The translations under genes and the position numbers were made by a program. The notes beneath the pieces are model-generated. The model was not told where the DNA came from. It did not search any database and saw only the letters and a list, made by a program, of their open reading frames with translations. A DNA stretch of 64,000 nucleotides from Paenibacillus lactis (GTDB lineage: Bacteria > Bacillota > Bacilli > Paenibacillales > Paenibacillaceae), in assembly GCF_017873605.1 (NCBI RefSeq), contig NZ_JAGGKI010000005.1:186001-250000 (forward strand). Reading direction: 5' to 3'. Below are positions 17,294-26,437 of this stretch, piece by piece. Within the stretch, counting starts at the first letter, position 1, and every line of letters starts with the position of its first letter.

Positions 17294-17746
17294 TCAGAAT
17301 AAGGACGGATTAAACACCGTTAACGGCAATATATTACCAGCCAGAAGGTTGTCGGAAATCTGCCGCATTACCCCCGCGTCCCGATAATCGATGTGTCCAC
17401 TAGTAAGATCCTGCAGTCGTACCCAGCGGCTATCCTGAATCTCATCCGGAGCAGGCCGAAGAGCCTCCCCTGCCATTTCCCCGACAAAGTGAAACAGGAC
17501 GACATGACTGTTCAAGCTGCTAATAAACTCATATACGCCGGTGGTTCCCGTCAGCCGGACATCATATCCTGTCTCTTCCTTGACTTCCCGTACGGCAGCC
17601 GCTTGAATAGGCTCTCCCTTCTCGATTCGACCGCCTGGAAAGCTCCACTTATGCCTTACTAAAGGTTTATTCTCCTGAATGAGAAGTACCCTGTCTTCAT
17701 GGACGATGGATACGTTGACCACCATTACTCTCCCGTTGTCTGCCAT
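17294..17746 (-). CDS. Nudix hydrolase
   Basis: A 150-residue Nudix enzyme with a full box: GGRIEKGEPIQAAAVREVKE then ETGYD. Upstream is the usual substrate strand HKWSFPGG, and the C-terminus shows DEIQDSRWVRLQDL. The ATG has TAGGAGGATC upstream, so the longer in-frame extension is rejected. It lies about 55 bases upstream of the truncated Nudix gene on the same strand, so a tandem pair may derive from local duplication or joint acquisition. Substrate unknown. Confidence 0.88.
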   Translation of the reverse strand: MADNGRVMVVNVSIVHEDRVLLIQENKPLVRHKWSFPGGRIEKGEPIQAAAVREVKEETGYDVRLTGTTGVYEFISSLNSHVVLFHFVGEMAGEALRPAPDEIQDSRWVRLQDLTSGHIDYRDAGVMRQISDNLLAGNILPLTVFNPSLF

Positions 17747-17774
17747 GTCTGATCCTCCTAGCGGCCTCATACCA

Positions 17775-17812
17775 TAAAAAAACCGCCTATGGCCAAATGT
17801 CACGGGCGGGTT
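17775..17812 (-). terminator. Intrinsic terminator after HTH-LamG-VOC gene
   Basis: On the minus strand AACCCGCC pairs with GGCGGTT around about 17 bases, followed by seven T. It lies between the fusion gene and the Nudix gene. Confidence 0.6.
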
Positions 17813-17967
17813 CTGAGGTGAGTTTTCATTATAATTGTTCGTCAAACTTCCTAGTTCTAAATAATTGGATGGATATCGCCAGTTTACCTTTAACAAACAT
17901 GAATCGCAAGCATCCTCTCGATCCCCTATAGGAATCGTACAGCCCCCGCCCCTTCTTTCCTTTCCCC

Positions 17968-19229
17968 TCAGATCGTCTCCTTCTCACGAAGGAGCATCCA
18001 CTTCCGGCCGAATGGATCGATTACATCCAAAAACCAGGCAAAGCCTTCATCCCGGGTCTCCTCAACCGCCGCACCAGCGGCTGATAGATAAGTGCGCAGC
18101 TCCTCGATTTCCCGATTGGTTTTGAAAATAAATGAAGCCTCGTAGGATGTGGCATTGTTACCCCGGGGAGCACATTCCAAGATCAGATTTGGACTGTTAT
18201 ATAATGTGAGCATGTAAAAGCCCGGTTCTTCCATTAATGTCTTGAAACCAAAGTATGTACGATACCAGTCCGCAGCAGCGTGAAGCTCCGTCTCAGGAAA
18301 GGTCATGCGGATATCCTCTAAAGTCTCAAGAACAGGCTCATCCGTTTCTTCCTCCATCGCAGATGACAGAGGGATCGGCTTGAATCCCCCCTCATAGCAC
18401 AGGGCCTTCACCTCGCCTGCATGAAGCGCTCGATTGTAAATACGAAGATCGTCAATACTGCCCCGAAAGAAGAAGTAAGGTTCGTCCGTCGATTTTCTGC
18501 CAATATACAACGGCTCTTGATGACAAGGCGTAAAGCTTCCTGGTCGTTCTGAGCTCAGAATGCCGTTTACGTACATCCGATACCGGGAGACTGAATAGGT
18601 AACCACCACATGGTACCACTGATCCTTTACAATCTTGGCCGGGAATGAGAGATCCGGCTCACGCAGGAAGCCGTGTAAGACGATGCCCGTATCCTTCGTG
18701 CTAAGCTGAAGAACCCGATTCCGGTTATGCCCGTCCTGAGAGAGGATAGCGCTATGCCAGCCCCGGAACACGGTCTGCTCGTCATAACGACACCACACGG
18801 AGATCGAGAATGCTTCCTGAGGAAGAGTCGGCGGCTGCCTAATCTCAACGAAACTTCTCTTCCATCCAAAGTCAAGGCACTCTCTTTTCGACCGAACCGA
18901 TCCGGGCCGTAACTTACCTCTGACTGCAAACCATGGTGCCCGCCGCCGCTGCTATCCTTAATTTCCTTGTTAAACAGATATTCTAGGATAAGCCCGTTAC
19001 GCAAATCGATAGGATATTCCAACCTGCCGAATAACTCGTCAATCGTGATGCCGAACAGATCAGCAAGCATTGGAATGAGCATAATGTCCGGACAAGACTG
19101 CCCATTCTCCCACTTGCTGACCGCTTGATAGGTAACCCCGAGCCTCCCGGCCAGCTGCTCCTGTGTCAAACCGAGCTGTTTTCTGAGTCTGACAATATTT
19201 CCGCTTATCACATTGTACGCCTGATCCAT
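17968..19229 (-). pseudogene. HTH-LamG-VOC fusion gene broken by a frameshift
   Basis: Read with one frame change near 18858-18865, this is one protein of about 420 residues. It has an XRE helix-turn-helix at 1-60 (RLRKQLGLTQEQLAGRLGVT, then YQAVSKWENGQ), then a LamG/concanavalin-like jellyroll (SISVWCRYDEQ, DQWYHVVVTYS, RGSIDDLRIYNRAL), and a C-terminal VOC/glyoxalase domain (ADWYRTYFGFK, DVIDPFGRKWMLL). Upstream of the shift the frame reads ALTLDG; the other frame continues KRSFVEIRQPPTLPQEAFSI, so a single base was lost in GGAAGAG. It may be a sequencing error or recent decay. The architecture itself is unusual. Confidence 0.7.
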
Positions 19230-19389
19230 CTTGCAAGACCACCACACTTTCCTTTGATGAATCCACTATAACCAATGCCTAATCGAAGGTGTATAACGCG
19301 GAAGTAGAGCAGTCGCTCTCCCCTTCTCAACTTCCGGTTGAACTGTTGCAAACAAACAGCCGCCCACAGGTTCCCTCCTTCACAAGTTC

Positions 19390-20373
19390 TCATACCTGTT
19401 CCAGCAGCTCCGGCAGCATGTCCAAATGCTTCGCAAGCCAGTCCATTTCCCATGCAAAACGGGCCGGGGGCCCTTGATGCTCAAGAATGTTAGCGTTGAC
19501 CCACCACACGCTCTCCATATACCACAGCCAGCGAATGCCTTGAACGAGATAGCCTTCCGGCACTTCCCGTTCTTCACGGTAGCCTTCCATAAAGGCGGAA
19601 ACCAAGACTACATCCAGCTCCGAATGGAGCGCGCATGATAGGACGGCGCGTGCGATATCCAGCTGCGGATAATCGTAGTTGAGCCGGTCAAAATCAAGAA
19701 TGGCCGCCACCCCTGCAGGTCGAAACAACAAATTATCGACCCATACATCGCGATGAGCCCATCCGGGCTGCATGGGGTTCAACTCATCCCGAAACCGTTC
19801 CGTTGCAGTATACTGGGTTTCCAGGGCCGTGAGTACTTCCGGGATCTCACTCTCCGCGGCTTGCTCCATGGCTCTCTTCCAATAGTCAAGACGCTCCATG
19901 CGGCTAGGGGGAACGAATTGCGGCTTGTCCTTCACTCCGAGCGAGCCATCGTTCAATACCCGATGCATGAGGGCGACCTCTCTCCCCAACGCCCGCATTT
20001 GATCGGCATTCGTTCCCCCGGGAGCAACCAGCTGCCCTTCACAGAATTCCATAACCATGAAACGCTCGCCCTGATCCGACTTCAGGAAATAACGTCCCTC
20101 ATTCGTAAGCAACGCCGGGCATTTCACCCCTCTAGTTCGCAAGCGGATCTGCTGTGAAAACGCCATCAGCAGCACTTCCTCATCATACAGCTTAAATCGA
20201 TCCCGGTTATATTGCTTCAGAAGATATGTCCCCTGATCCGTCTCCAATTTCCATTTCAGATTCAGCCAGCCCCGGCGAATCGAAATCGCCTCATGAACGA
20301 CAAGACCCATGTCGCGTTGAATCGAAACAAGTAAATCCTCCAAAATCATCCTATCCGCTTGAACCTGCTCCAC
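19390..20373 (-). CDS. Aminoglycoside phosphotransferase-fold kinase (APH/CotS-like)
   Basis: About 327 residues of the APH kinase-like fold. The catalytic loop is WAHRDVWVDNLLF, close to the standard HxDxxxxN, and the metal-binding triad is ILDFDRLNYDYPQLDIAR. The N-lobe has the strand LKWKLETDQGTYLLKQY with the ATP lysine. Members include spore-coat CotS proteins, homoserine kinase II-like enzymes and drug kinases; the sequence does not distinguish these. The GTG used lies 12 bases after TAGGAG; a TTG four codons earlier touches that site, and either could be used. Confidence 0.85.
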   Translation of the reverse strand: MEQVQADRMILEDLLVSIQRDMGLVVHEAISIRRGWLNLKWKLETDQGTYLLKQYNRDRFKLYDEEVLLMAFSQQIRLRTRGVKCPALLTNEGRYFLKSDQGERFMVMEFCEGQLVAPGGTNADQMRALGREVALMHRVLNDGSLGVKDKPQFVPPSRMERLDYWKRAMEQAAESEIPEVLTALETQYTATERFRDELNPMQPGWAHRDVWVDNLLFRPAGVAAILDFDRLNYDYPQLDIARAVLSCALHSELDVVLVSAFMEGYREEREVPEGYLVQGIRWLWYMESVWWVNANILEHQGPPARFAWEMDWLAKHLDMLPELLEQV

Positions 20374-20622
20374 CGTTATAACCAACTCCTACCGAGCATG
20401 TTTTTTTATCACACAGGACCTATTCTTCATGGAGACGTTCCGCTCCTTCTGATCATTAACGTACCTGCGAAGCTTACAATATATAAAAGCGGTCAAAACC
20501 TAAAAAAATGTAAATACGACGCCCCGCCAACATGGGTTATGATAAGGGCGAATAAGAAAGGAGGTGGGCCTTCGTCATCGGAGTGATCGAACGTCCATAA
20601 GATAAAAGGAGGAAGAGGATGA

Positions 20623-22116
20623 ATGAAGTGGGCAAGGAGGATAACCCCCATTATGATCGTGCTCATGTTACTTTCGACCGGATCGCTGGCTGCAGCAGGA
20701 GAACCGCATGCAGCGGAAGATACAGAAGCTTCATCTGGCCCCTTGCGGATTATGAGCTTTAATCTGCGCTATGCGGCCAATGACAGCCAGCCTTGGGAGA
20801 AGCGGCGTCCCGTTATGAAGCAACTGATTTTGAACCAGCAGCCGCACATCATCGGGACCCAAGAAGGCCTACACCGACAAATCGTCGATCTTGAGTCTGA
20901 CCTTCCCGGTTATGACTGGATCGGCGTTGGACGGGAGGGCGGAAGCTTAGGGGAGTATATGGCGATTTTTTATAACAAGGAACGGCTGAAGCCCCTGGAG
21001 CAGTCCCACTTCTGGCTGTCGGATACGCCTCAGATCATCAGCTCGGCAAGCTGGGGCAACCAAATTCCGCGCATGGTCACTTGGGTTCGTTTCCAGGACC
21101 TGCGCAGCGGCAAAACCTTTTATATGGTGAATACGCATCTCGACCACCAATCGGAGAACTCCCGCCAGAAAAGCGCTGAGCTGATCATGGATAAGCTTGC
21201 AGCCTTTGACAAGGACATTCCTGTTGTGATCACCGGGGACTTCAATACGCGACCGGGCAGCGATACGCATTCGATATTTACCGGCAGCGGACTGATGGAC
21301 GGCCATCTCAGTGCCAAAAAACGGACCAACGATCACTTGGGAACGTTCCACAATTACAAGGATCCCACCGGTGGAGGCAGCGATAACCGCATCGACTGGA
21401 TTCTGCACAGCACAGGGTGGAATGTCCTGCACAGCACGATCATCGACGAGCACGAGAACGGCCAGTATCCAAGCGACCACTATCCTGTCATGATCGAAGC
21501 CATCCTGCAAAAAGCAAGCAAAACAACCGAGGATACGGTGCCAAAACAGCCCTTGACGACCTCCCTTCACATCACCGAGGTGGTTGCGAACTCGAACGAG
21601 CAGGGGAACTACAATTATGTCGAGGTGTTTAATCCGACGGACCGTACCATCGATTTGGAAGGATATCAAATCTATTACTACTACGATCCTGCCCGGCCAT
21701 TCGATAAATCCAAATCCAATCGCTGGACGATCACGAAGGATCAGTACAGTACGGACACGACCCTGCGCCCAGGTGAAGCCAAGGTCATCTGGATTAAGAA
21801 ACAGCCCTGCTGTTATGAGCTGACGATGCAGGATTTTCTGGAAAACTATGAAATTACAGATGAGGCGCTGGACCCGTCGCAGCTGCTGGCCGTCTTCACG
21901 CCCGGGAATAATCAAGGTTTGAACGGTACGGCTACGAACGGCCGCGCATTAGGGATTGCGTCCCCGGCAGGCACTCATCAGATTGGGATTATGTACAATA
22001 ACGGAGGGCTCGATGTCGGAGTCAACGAATCCGTAACCTATCTCGAGCCCGAGTCACTGTCAAGCCTGATGCAAAAAGGCGCAACGCATCAGCTTCCTAC
22101 GCCGGGAACACCATAA
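20623..22116 (+). CDS. Secreted endonuclease/exonuclease/phosphatase with lamin-tail domain
   Basis: A 497-residue exported protein: signal peptide at about 1-27, then an EEP-fold domain of roughly 260 residues. Catalytic landmarks are MSFNLRYA, IIGTQEG (metal-binding Glu), VNTHLDHQS, ITGDFNTRPGS and the closing SDHYPV. From about residue 305 a lamin-tail (LTD) domain follows: LHITEVVANSNEQGNYNYVE and LEGYQIYYYY. EEP enzymes cleave phosphodiesters in nucleic acids or phospholipids; LTD domains often accompany secreted nucleases. AAAGGAGG stands 10 bases before the ATG. It is probably a nutrient-scavenging nuclease. Confidence 0.88.
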   Translation: MKWARRITPIMIVLMLLSTGSLAAAGEPHAAEDTEASSGPLRIMSFNLRYAANDSQPWEKRRPVMKQLILNQQPHIIGTQEGLHRQIVDLESDLPGYDWIGVGREGGSLGEYMAIFYNKERLKPLEQSHFWLSDTPQIISSASWGNQIPRMVTWVRFQDLRSGKTFYMVNTHLDHQSENSRQKSAELIMDKLAAFDKDIPVVITGDFNTRPGSDTHSIFTGSGLMDGHLSAKKRTNDHLGTFHNYKDPTGGGSDNRIDWILHSTGWNVLHSTIIDEHENGQYPSDHYPVMIEAILQKASKTTEDTVPKQPLTTSLHITEVVANSNEQGNYNYVEVFNPTDRTIDLEGYQIYYYYDPARPFDKSKSNRWTITKDQYSTDTTLRPGEAKVIWIKKQPCCYELTMQDFLENYEITDEALDPSQLLAVFTPGNNQGLNGTATNGRALGIASPAGTHQIGIMYNNGGLDVGVNESVTYLEPESLSSLMQKGATHQLPTPGTP

Positions 22117-22268
22117 TCCTCCCGGATACGCCCTGTCCGAAGCAGGCTTCAGCCTTTCCCTTTTTAAAAGGAAAACATCCCTAAACTTTCAATCCCTGCA
22201 GGGGAGCTAAGGGAAAGCGGATCCTTAATAAGAGCCTAATAATGACTAAAAAGCAGGCTAACACAAAC

Positions 22269-22308
22269 CTCCCCCTCAGCGGTCGAATCGACCCGCTGCA
22301 GGGGGAGA
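22269..22308. terminator. Strong hairpin between convergent genes
   Basis: CTCCCCCTCAGCGG pairs with CCGCTGCAGGGGGAG, with one bulged base and a 10-base loop. It lies between the convergent nuclease and acetyltransferase genes. No T tract flanks it, so it may be a bidirectional stop, an RNA-stabilising stem or a repeat. Confidence 0.4.
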
Positions 22309-22352
22309 TAAGTGTTCCAAGCCATCCTGCCGCCAGCCATTCATTGCATTGT

Positions 22353-22796
22353 TCAACCCGCATTTAAGGTTTTCATAAAGCCTCGTTTGGCTCCGGCAAA
22401 TCCGATCGACTCATAGAAGCGATGGGCATCCGCCCGCTCGTTGCTCGAAGCCAGGATCATATAATTGCACTGATGCTCTTCGGCAAAACGCTGCAGTTCC
22501 TGCATTAATCCTTTCCCGACTCCTTTCCCTTGGGCATCTGGTGAAACGACGACATTCTCAATGAGCAAGAACGGTTTGCAGTTCCCCACAAGATCTATGC
22601 ATACGATACCCATGGCAGTCCCGACCAGCTTCTCATTCCGATAAGCGCCGGCTACATAATATTCCGGCTTCGCGGATAGTCGTTCGATTTGCTGCTTCAT
22701 CGCTTCTATATCGGATTCCTTCCCGACAAATTCTGTGAACAATGCGGATAAAACCGCTGCATCTTCTGTCGTTACCCGATGATACGCTATTGTCAT
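22353..22796 (-). CDS. GNAT-family N-acetyltransferase
   Basis: A 147-residue GNAT acetyltransferase. The acetyl-CoA site is VVSPDAQGKGVGKGLMQEL (Q/RxxGxG/A), preceded by strand FLLIENVVV and followed by MILASSNERADAHRFYESIG. GAGGATGAAACT before the chosen ATG excludes a 15-codon extension. It lies 25 bases downstream of another GNAT gene, so the two form a small operon. Substrate unknown. Confidence 0.88.
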   Translation of the reverse strand: MTIAYHRVTTEDAAVLSALFTEFVGKESDIEAMKQQIERLSAKPEYYVAGAYRNEKLVGTAMGIVCIDLVGNCKPFLLIENVVVSPDAQGKGVGKGLMQELQRFAEEHQCNYMILASSNERADAHRFYESIGFAGAKRGFMKTLNAG

Positions 22797-22821
22797 AGTT
22801 TCATCCTCATTTCGCATCAAT

Positions 22822-23307
22822 CTAGTTGTCCTTCGATTCATTTCCAGCGCTCAGGCTGCCCGAAAGATCAAGCTTGGCCACAACCTCCCCCATCGACCAC
22901 GGCATGATTCCGATTTCCTCGAATCCCGCTTGCGCATAGAGTGCGCTGGCATGCTTGTTATCCGGGTGATAGCTCAGCATGATAACATCGGTTCGGTCTG
23001 GTTTCGAGCGAATATGATCGACAACCTGCTGGAGAGCTTGCCTGCCATACCCGCGCCCTTGATATTTCGCATCGATCATCAATCGATAAATCCAGTAGTT
23101 ACCATCATCCTCATCCGGACCATACATCGTAAATCCGACCATCGTCTCTTCCGCATAAATGGCCATCGCCACAAAGCCTTCGAGAAACTGAACCTGGGCA
23201 ATTGAATAAAGATTAGAGGCAATAAAGCCGGCCTGCTCCGGCTTGGCTTTTAGTTGAATACACGCTTCCCAGTTATTCGCATCCACCGGCCTAAGCTCAA
23301 TACTCAT
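22822..23307 (-). CDS. GNAT-family N-acetyltransferase, polyamine-type (BltD/PaiA-like)
   Basis: A 161-residue GNAT protein whose layout matches spermidine/spermine acetyltransferases such as BltD: strand MVGFTMYGPDEDDGNYWIYR, then DAKYQGRGYGRQALQQVV (acetyl-CoA site) and SYHPDNKHASALYAQAGFEE. AAGGGGGATTTC precedes the ATG. It is the first gene of a two-gene unit with a second acetyltransferase. Polyamine specificity is an inference from the pattern only. Confidence 0.82.
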   Translation of the reverse strand: MSIELRPVDANNWEACIQLKAKPEQAGFIASNLYSIAQVQFLEGFVAMAIYAEETMVGFTMYGPDEDDGNYWIYRLMIDAKYQGRGYGRQALQQVVDHIRSKPDRTDVIMLSYHPDNKHASALYAQAGFEEIGIMPWSMGEVVAKLDLSGSLSAGNESKDN

Positions 23308-23663
23308 GAAATCCCCCTTAATCTGTAACCATTGTTTCGGCCGTGCTTAAGTCGATTTATTCCAATGACGGTAAATGGCCTTTAAGCACATCATAGCATA
23401 AGGGATCCTATCAAAGCCGGTATCAAACGGTTTAAAAGATACCTAACCTGTGTGCCGGAGAAAGAATTATCCATGGTATCCTTCAACAACAAACCAATAA
23501 ATCAACATCTGGCCAAAATACATCGTTCCGTCCCTCTGCAGATCTAATATCGTCGTGTTGTTTGTTCATGATATATCCAATTTCCACCCTTGCGTAGCAC
23601 ATCTTCTATAAACCTCTCATTTAATATATGGAAATCCTATTTTCATATATTGAGGTGAAGCCA
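23308..23663. other. Intergenic region
   Basis: It separates the divergent acetyltransferase operon and the small basic-protein gene. I see no gene. It must hold both promoters; none matches consensus well enough to place. Confidence 0.3.
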
Positions 23664-23927
23664 ATGAGTCAAGTCGATGCCGTTCCTCAGCCAGACCTGG
23701 TGCTGATCAGCTGGTCAAGAAACCCTCTGGTTCCCGGCTCCGCCCGCCGAATCGTCGCAGCCCGCGTGATCGGCAGCGCTGTCCCTTGCCGCAGCGATTT
23801 GAGACCGAATGCCCTGCTTCGTACGGCGCTGGCCTGCTTACTGGATAACGATGTAGGATTTAAAATCGTCTTCCGCAAGCAGACCTCCCCGATCAGCGGG
23901 TACCTTCTGCTGCAGCGTGAAGGATAA
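23664..23927 (+). CDS. Small hypothetical protein
   Basis: An 87-residue protein that I do not recognise, with basic stretches (RNPLVPGSARRIVAARVIGS) and a C-terminal strand-rich part (FKIVFRKQTSPISGYLLLQ). GAGGTGAAG lies six bases before the ATG, and a very strong hairpin follows the stop codon, both supporting a real gene. It has no membrane helix or signal peptide. Confidence 0.55.
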   Translation: MSQVDAVPQPDLVLISWSRNPLVPGSARRIVAARVIGSAVPCRSDLRPNALLRTALACLLDNDVGFKIVFRKQTSPISGYLLLQREG

Positions 23928-23930
23928 TCA

Positions 23931-23961
23931 CGGAAGGAGCAGCATCATGCTGCTCCTTCCG
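23931..23961 (+). terminator. Strong hairpin terminator
   Basis: CGGAAGGAGCAGCA pairs perfectly with its complement over 14 bp around a three-base loop, four bases after the small gene. A short T-containing tract follows. Confidence 0.7.
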
Positions 23962-24119
23962 CTGTTTAAGGCTGCAATCCAATAGACATCCAGGGACGAT
24001 GCAAAGGAGGTCGTGAGCAACTCCTCCTACCTCAAATAAGCGTTCGCCTCATCAGGCAGAGTCAGTTTAGGAGGCTCGTTCGTAGGCCTAGTCGACATTT
24101 GTTCATGGAAATCTCTGAG

Positions 24120-24266
24120 TTATTCTTTACGATTCAAATCCTGCAGTTGTTGATTCAGCTGGTCAAGCGAACGCTGCATCTGCTCCATTCGGCGCAGCCC
24201 GGAATATTGGTTGCTTATGATGCCTGCCAATCCTACGAACAATAAAATAACAATTAAAGTCATCAT
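24120..24266 (-). CDS. Micro-protein with one membrane helix and a coiled coil
   Basis: A 48-codon gene, MMTLIVILLFVGLAGIISNQ at the start, then a charged helix MEQMQRSLDQLNQQLQDLNR with heptad spacing of L and M. The architecture is a single N-terminal membrane helix with a short cytoplasmic coiled coil. GAAAGGATATG stands upstream, somewhat far (about 14 bases). The amphipathic pattern and absence of rare features make coding likely. Function unknown; similar small proteins accompany cell-envelope systems. Confidence 0.6.
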   Translation of the reverse strand: MMTLIVILLFVGLAGIISNQYSGLRRMEQMQRSLDQLNQQLQDLNRKE

Positions 24267-24410
24267 TTCGCATTCATATCCTTTCTATCAATCGTTTCTA
24301 TTAAAATACTAAATTTACAACATCATCCAAATTATACCCTTCCATTACATTACATCATATCATACTTCCTTCCCAAATTTGATTCAGATTGCCCAGGAAA
24401 TATTACGTCA

Positions 24411-24451
24411 AAAAAAGCCTGCAAGGCTAACCGTTTCAGGTGCTTGCAGGC
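24411..24451 (-). terminator. Intrinsic terminator of stalk-domain gene
   Basis: On the minus strand GCCTGCAAG pairs with CTTGCAGGC, followed by seven T. It lies 30 bases past the stop of the copper-amine-oxidase-like gene. Confidence 0.8.
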
Positions 24452-24479
24452 ACATTTTCTCCATTGAAATGGGTCTCCG

Positions 24480-25166
24480 TTATTTCGTTTTGACAACATG
24501 GACCGCAATCTTTTCCAGCTGCGATTGACTTAGGGAGTGATCCGGAGAGCTAATCGTGACGAATCGGTCATCCAATTGAAAACCGAGCATGGCGGTATCG
24601 TCCGGGGTATACCATTTTGCCTTCGTACCGTTAGATAAAGTGACCGGCTTGCTGTTATAACCGTGCGAATAATCTCTTGGCGAGATATTGACCGTCATGT
24701 GCTCGAACACGAGGTTAACTCCATCTCCCGATGCCACTGTTTTACGATAGGCGTCCCCCTCCACCATTTGGACAGGAGCATAAGCTGTTTCAAATCCATC
24801 GAATTTTGCGAACGCGTTCCGGATTTCCCGCAGCTGCGTTTCACTGTATTTTACAGATACAAGCTCGTTGGACTGACCTTGGTCCGTCCCGGTTCCGATC
24901 ACCACTTGCCGGTTCATTGCATCATACCGAACCGGTACGTCCAGCACATCCGCGATCGCCCGCACCGGCAGATAGGTCGTATTTTTATACGTGATTGGCG
25001 TCATATTTTTGCTCGTATCATAGACCTTGCCATCCACTTTGATGCTGATGCTGTGGTTCAAGTACGCGGTAATTTTCTGCAGATTTGCCCCTGCAAATAC
25101 GCCAGCAGCTCCACTTAAGGTCATTCCCAATACAGCCAGTGTTATGATCGATTTTTTATGCTTCAT
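24480..25166 (-). CDS. Secreted stalk-domain protein (copper amine oxidase N-terminal-like)
   Basis: A 228-residue exported protein with a signal peptide at about 1-26. The Cu_amine_oxidN1 (stalk) module follows at about 40-92: IKVDGKVYDTSKNMTPITYK, TTYLPVRAIADVLDVPVRYD and QVVIGTG. These modules are abundant in Paenibacillus surface proteins and bind the cell wall or other proteins; no amine oxidase activity is implied. The C-terminal 130 residues are an unrecognised domain. AAAGGGATGATG precedes the ATG. It ends at its own terminator. Confidence 0.85.
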   Translation of the reverse strand: MKHKKSIITLAVLGMTLSGAAGVFAGANLQKITAYLNHSISIKVDGKVYDTSKNMTPITYKNTTYLPVRAIADVLDVPVRYDAMNRQVVIGTGTDQGQSNELVSVKYSETQLREIRNAFAKFDGFETAYAPVQMVEGDAYRKTVASGDGVNLVFEHMTVNISPRDYSHGYNSKPVTLSNGTKAKWYTPDDTAMLGFQLDDRFVTISSPDHSLSQSQLEKIAVHVVKTK

Positions 25167-25231
25167 GATCTCATCATCCCTTTCTGATATAAATACAATC
25201 CATATTTTTACATTTTTTTATTTTGGAACGA

Positions 25232-26437
25232 TCATCTAAACTCAACAACCTGTGTCACCAGCAAGCTCTCCTTATCCTCCGTCGTAATTCCAAGTTTCTT
25301 TCCGGAGGGGCTCCAGCTGAGTGGGTATACAGGGTGCGCTGCCGGATGAACCGATGAATAGTAAGGGGCCAGCCAAGTCACCTTCCCGGAAGCCGTGTCG
25401 AACACATATACGCCATTCATCCCGCTCTCATTCTCGGAATACACATCGAAGGCAAGTTTTGTTGAATCCGCTGACCAAGATACATAGGATATCAAGTTCC
25501 CTTTGCCGATCAGGGAGCCCTGCAAGCTGCCGGACGCGTCATAGATCAACAGCTCACTGCCCTGATCCCCGGCGGACTCCGCCGTCGTCGTTACCGCGAT
25601 ATATTCGCCATTCGGGGAGATTTCGAAGCTCCATACATGATCGATCAAATGCACCGGCTCCGTCTGACCAGGTTCAATAACCTTAAGAACATGGTTCATA
25701 TCCGTATAATAGATCCGCCCCTTGCTTGCACCGAACGAAAGGTAGGATTCAACATGCTCATCCTCAATTTGCATGACCGAATAGGAGCCGTCTGATGCAA
25801 TGAGCCGGACATCCCCTCTCCCTTGCATTGAACCGGCAGCCAGCACGTACGTATCCGAATCCAGCCAGCCTCCGATCTCCATGTAATTATCGCCCTTGAC
25901 CGGTATCAGCTCACCCGTTTGCAAGTTCTTGATGAAATTGTCGGCTGTGTACTTATCCCTCCACTTCTGGACGAAGCTGTATTTTCCATCCGGCGACACC
26001 TGCTCTTTGACGAGCTGTGATGCGGGCGGCTGTATCTCCCGCTTCGAAAGCTCGCGGCGTTCACCGGTACGTAAATTCACGGTCGCCGTGGTGTACGCAA
26101 ATTCCGGCTCCTCCGTTTCGGTAGCCGCCTTCACCATTTCCGTCAATGTAATCCGAACCTCATCCTCCGACAGCCAAGCTTCAATGTTGGCAGCTGATAT
26201 CCGATGCGTTCCGTCCACCTTTAGTTGCTGATCATTTGGCCCGGACGATCCCTCCACGACCGTAAGCTTACGCTCCCCTTGCCTGCCTCCCGAATCCGGT
26301 GCGCTCTGCTCTGGAGGTTGACTGCCGCTCGGTTCGACAATGGTCAGCCGTCCCTGCGACTGGCATGCTGCGATCAACGACATGACGACAAACGTGGCAA
26401 GCAGCTTCAAACCAAGTGGTCCTACATGACGCTTCAT
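25232..26437 (-). CDS. Beta-propeller lipoprotein (TolB/WD40-like)
   Basis: A 401-residue lipoprotein with lipobox IAAC near residue 25. Repeated propeller strands follow, for example VSPDGKYSFVQKW, FEISPNGEYIAVTT, VSWSADSTKLAFDVY and LSWSPSGKKLGITTE, the PD40 pattern. About six blades may be present. AGGAGGAACC stands before the ATG. It lies about 200 bases downstream of a two-component system and 65 bases upstream of the stalk-domain gene, on the same strand. It may be an extracytoplasmic sensor or assembly partner; this is inferred from position. Confidence 0.8.
   Translation of the reverse strand: MKRHVGPLGLKLLATFVVMSLIAACQSQGRLTIVEPSGSQPPEQSAPDSGGRQGERKLTVVEGSSGPNDQQLKVDGTHRISAANIEAWLSEDEVRITLTEMVKAATETEEPEFAYTTATVNLRTGERRELSKREIQPPASQLVKEQVSPDGKYSFVQKWRDKYTADNFIKNLQTGELIPVKGDNYMEIGGWLDSDTYVLAAGSMQGRGDVRLIASDGSYSVMQIEDEHVESYLSFGASKGRIYYTDMNHVLKVIEPGQTEPVHLIDHVWSFEISPNGEYIAVTTTAESAGDQGSELLIYDASGSLQGSLIGKGNLISYVSWSADSTKLAFDVYSENESGMNGVYVFDTASGKVTWLAPYYSSVHPAAHPVYPLSWSPSGKKLGITTEDKESLLVTQVVEFR

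Noticed and set aside
20560..20622. Second strong AAAGGAGG upstream of the nuclease gene as a leader peptide or regulatory site
   Set aside because: The only start codons after it are too near or too far, giving very short frames with no attenuator hairpin.
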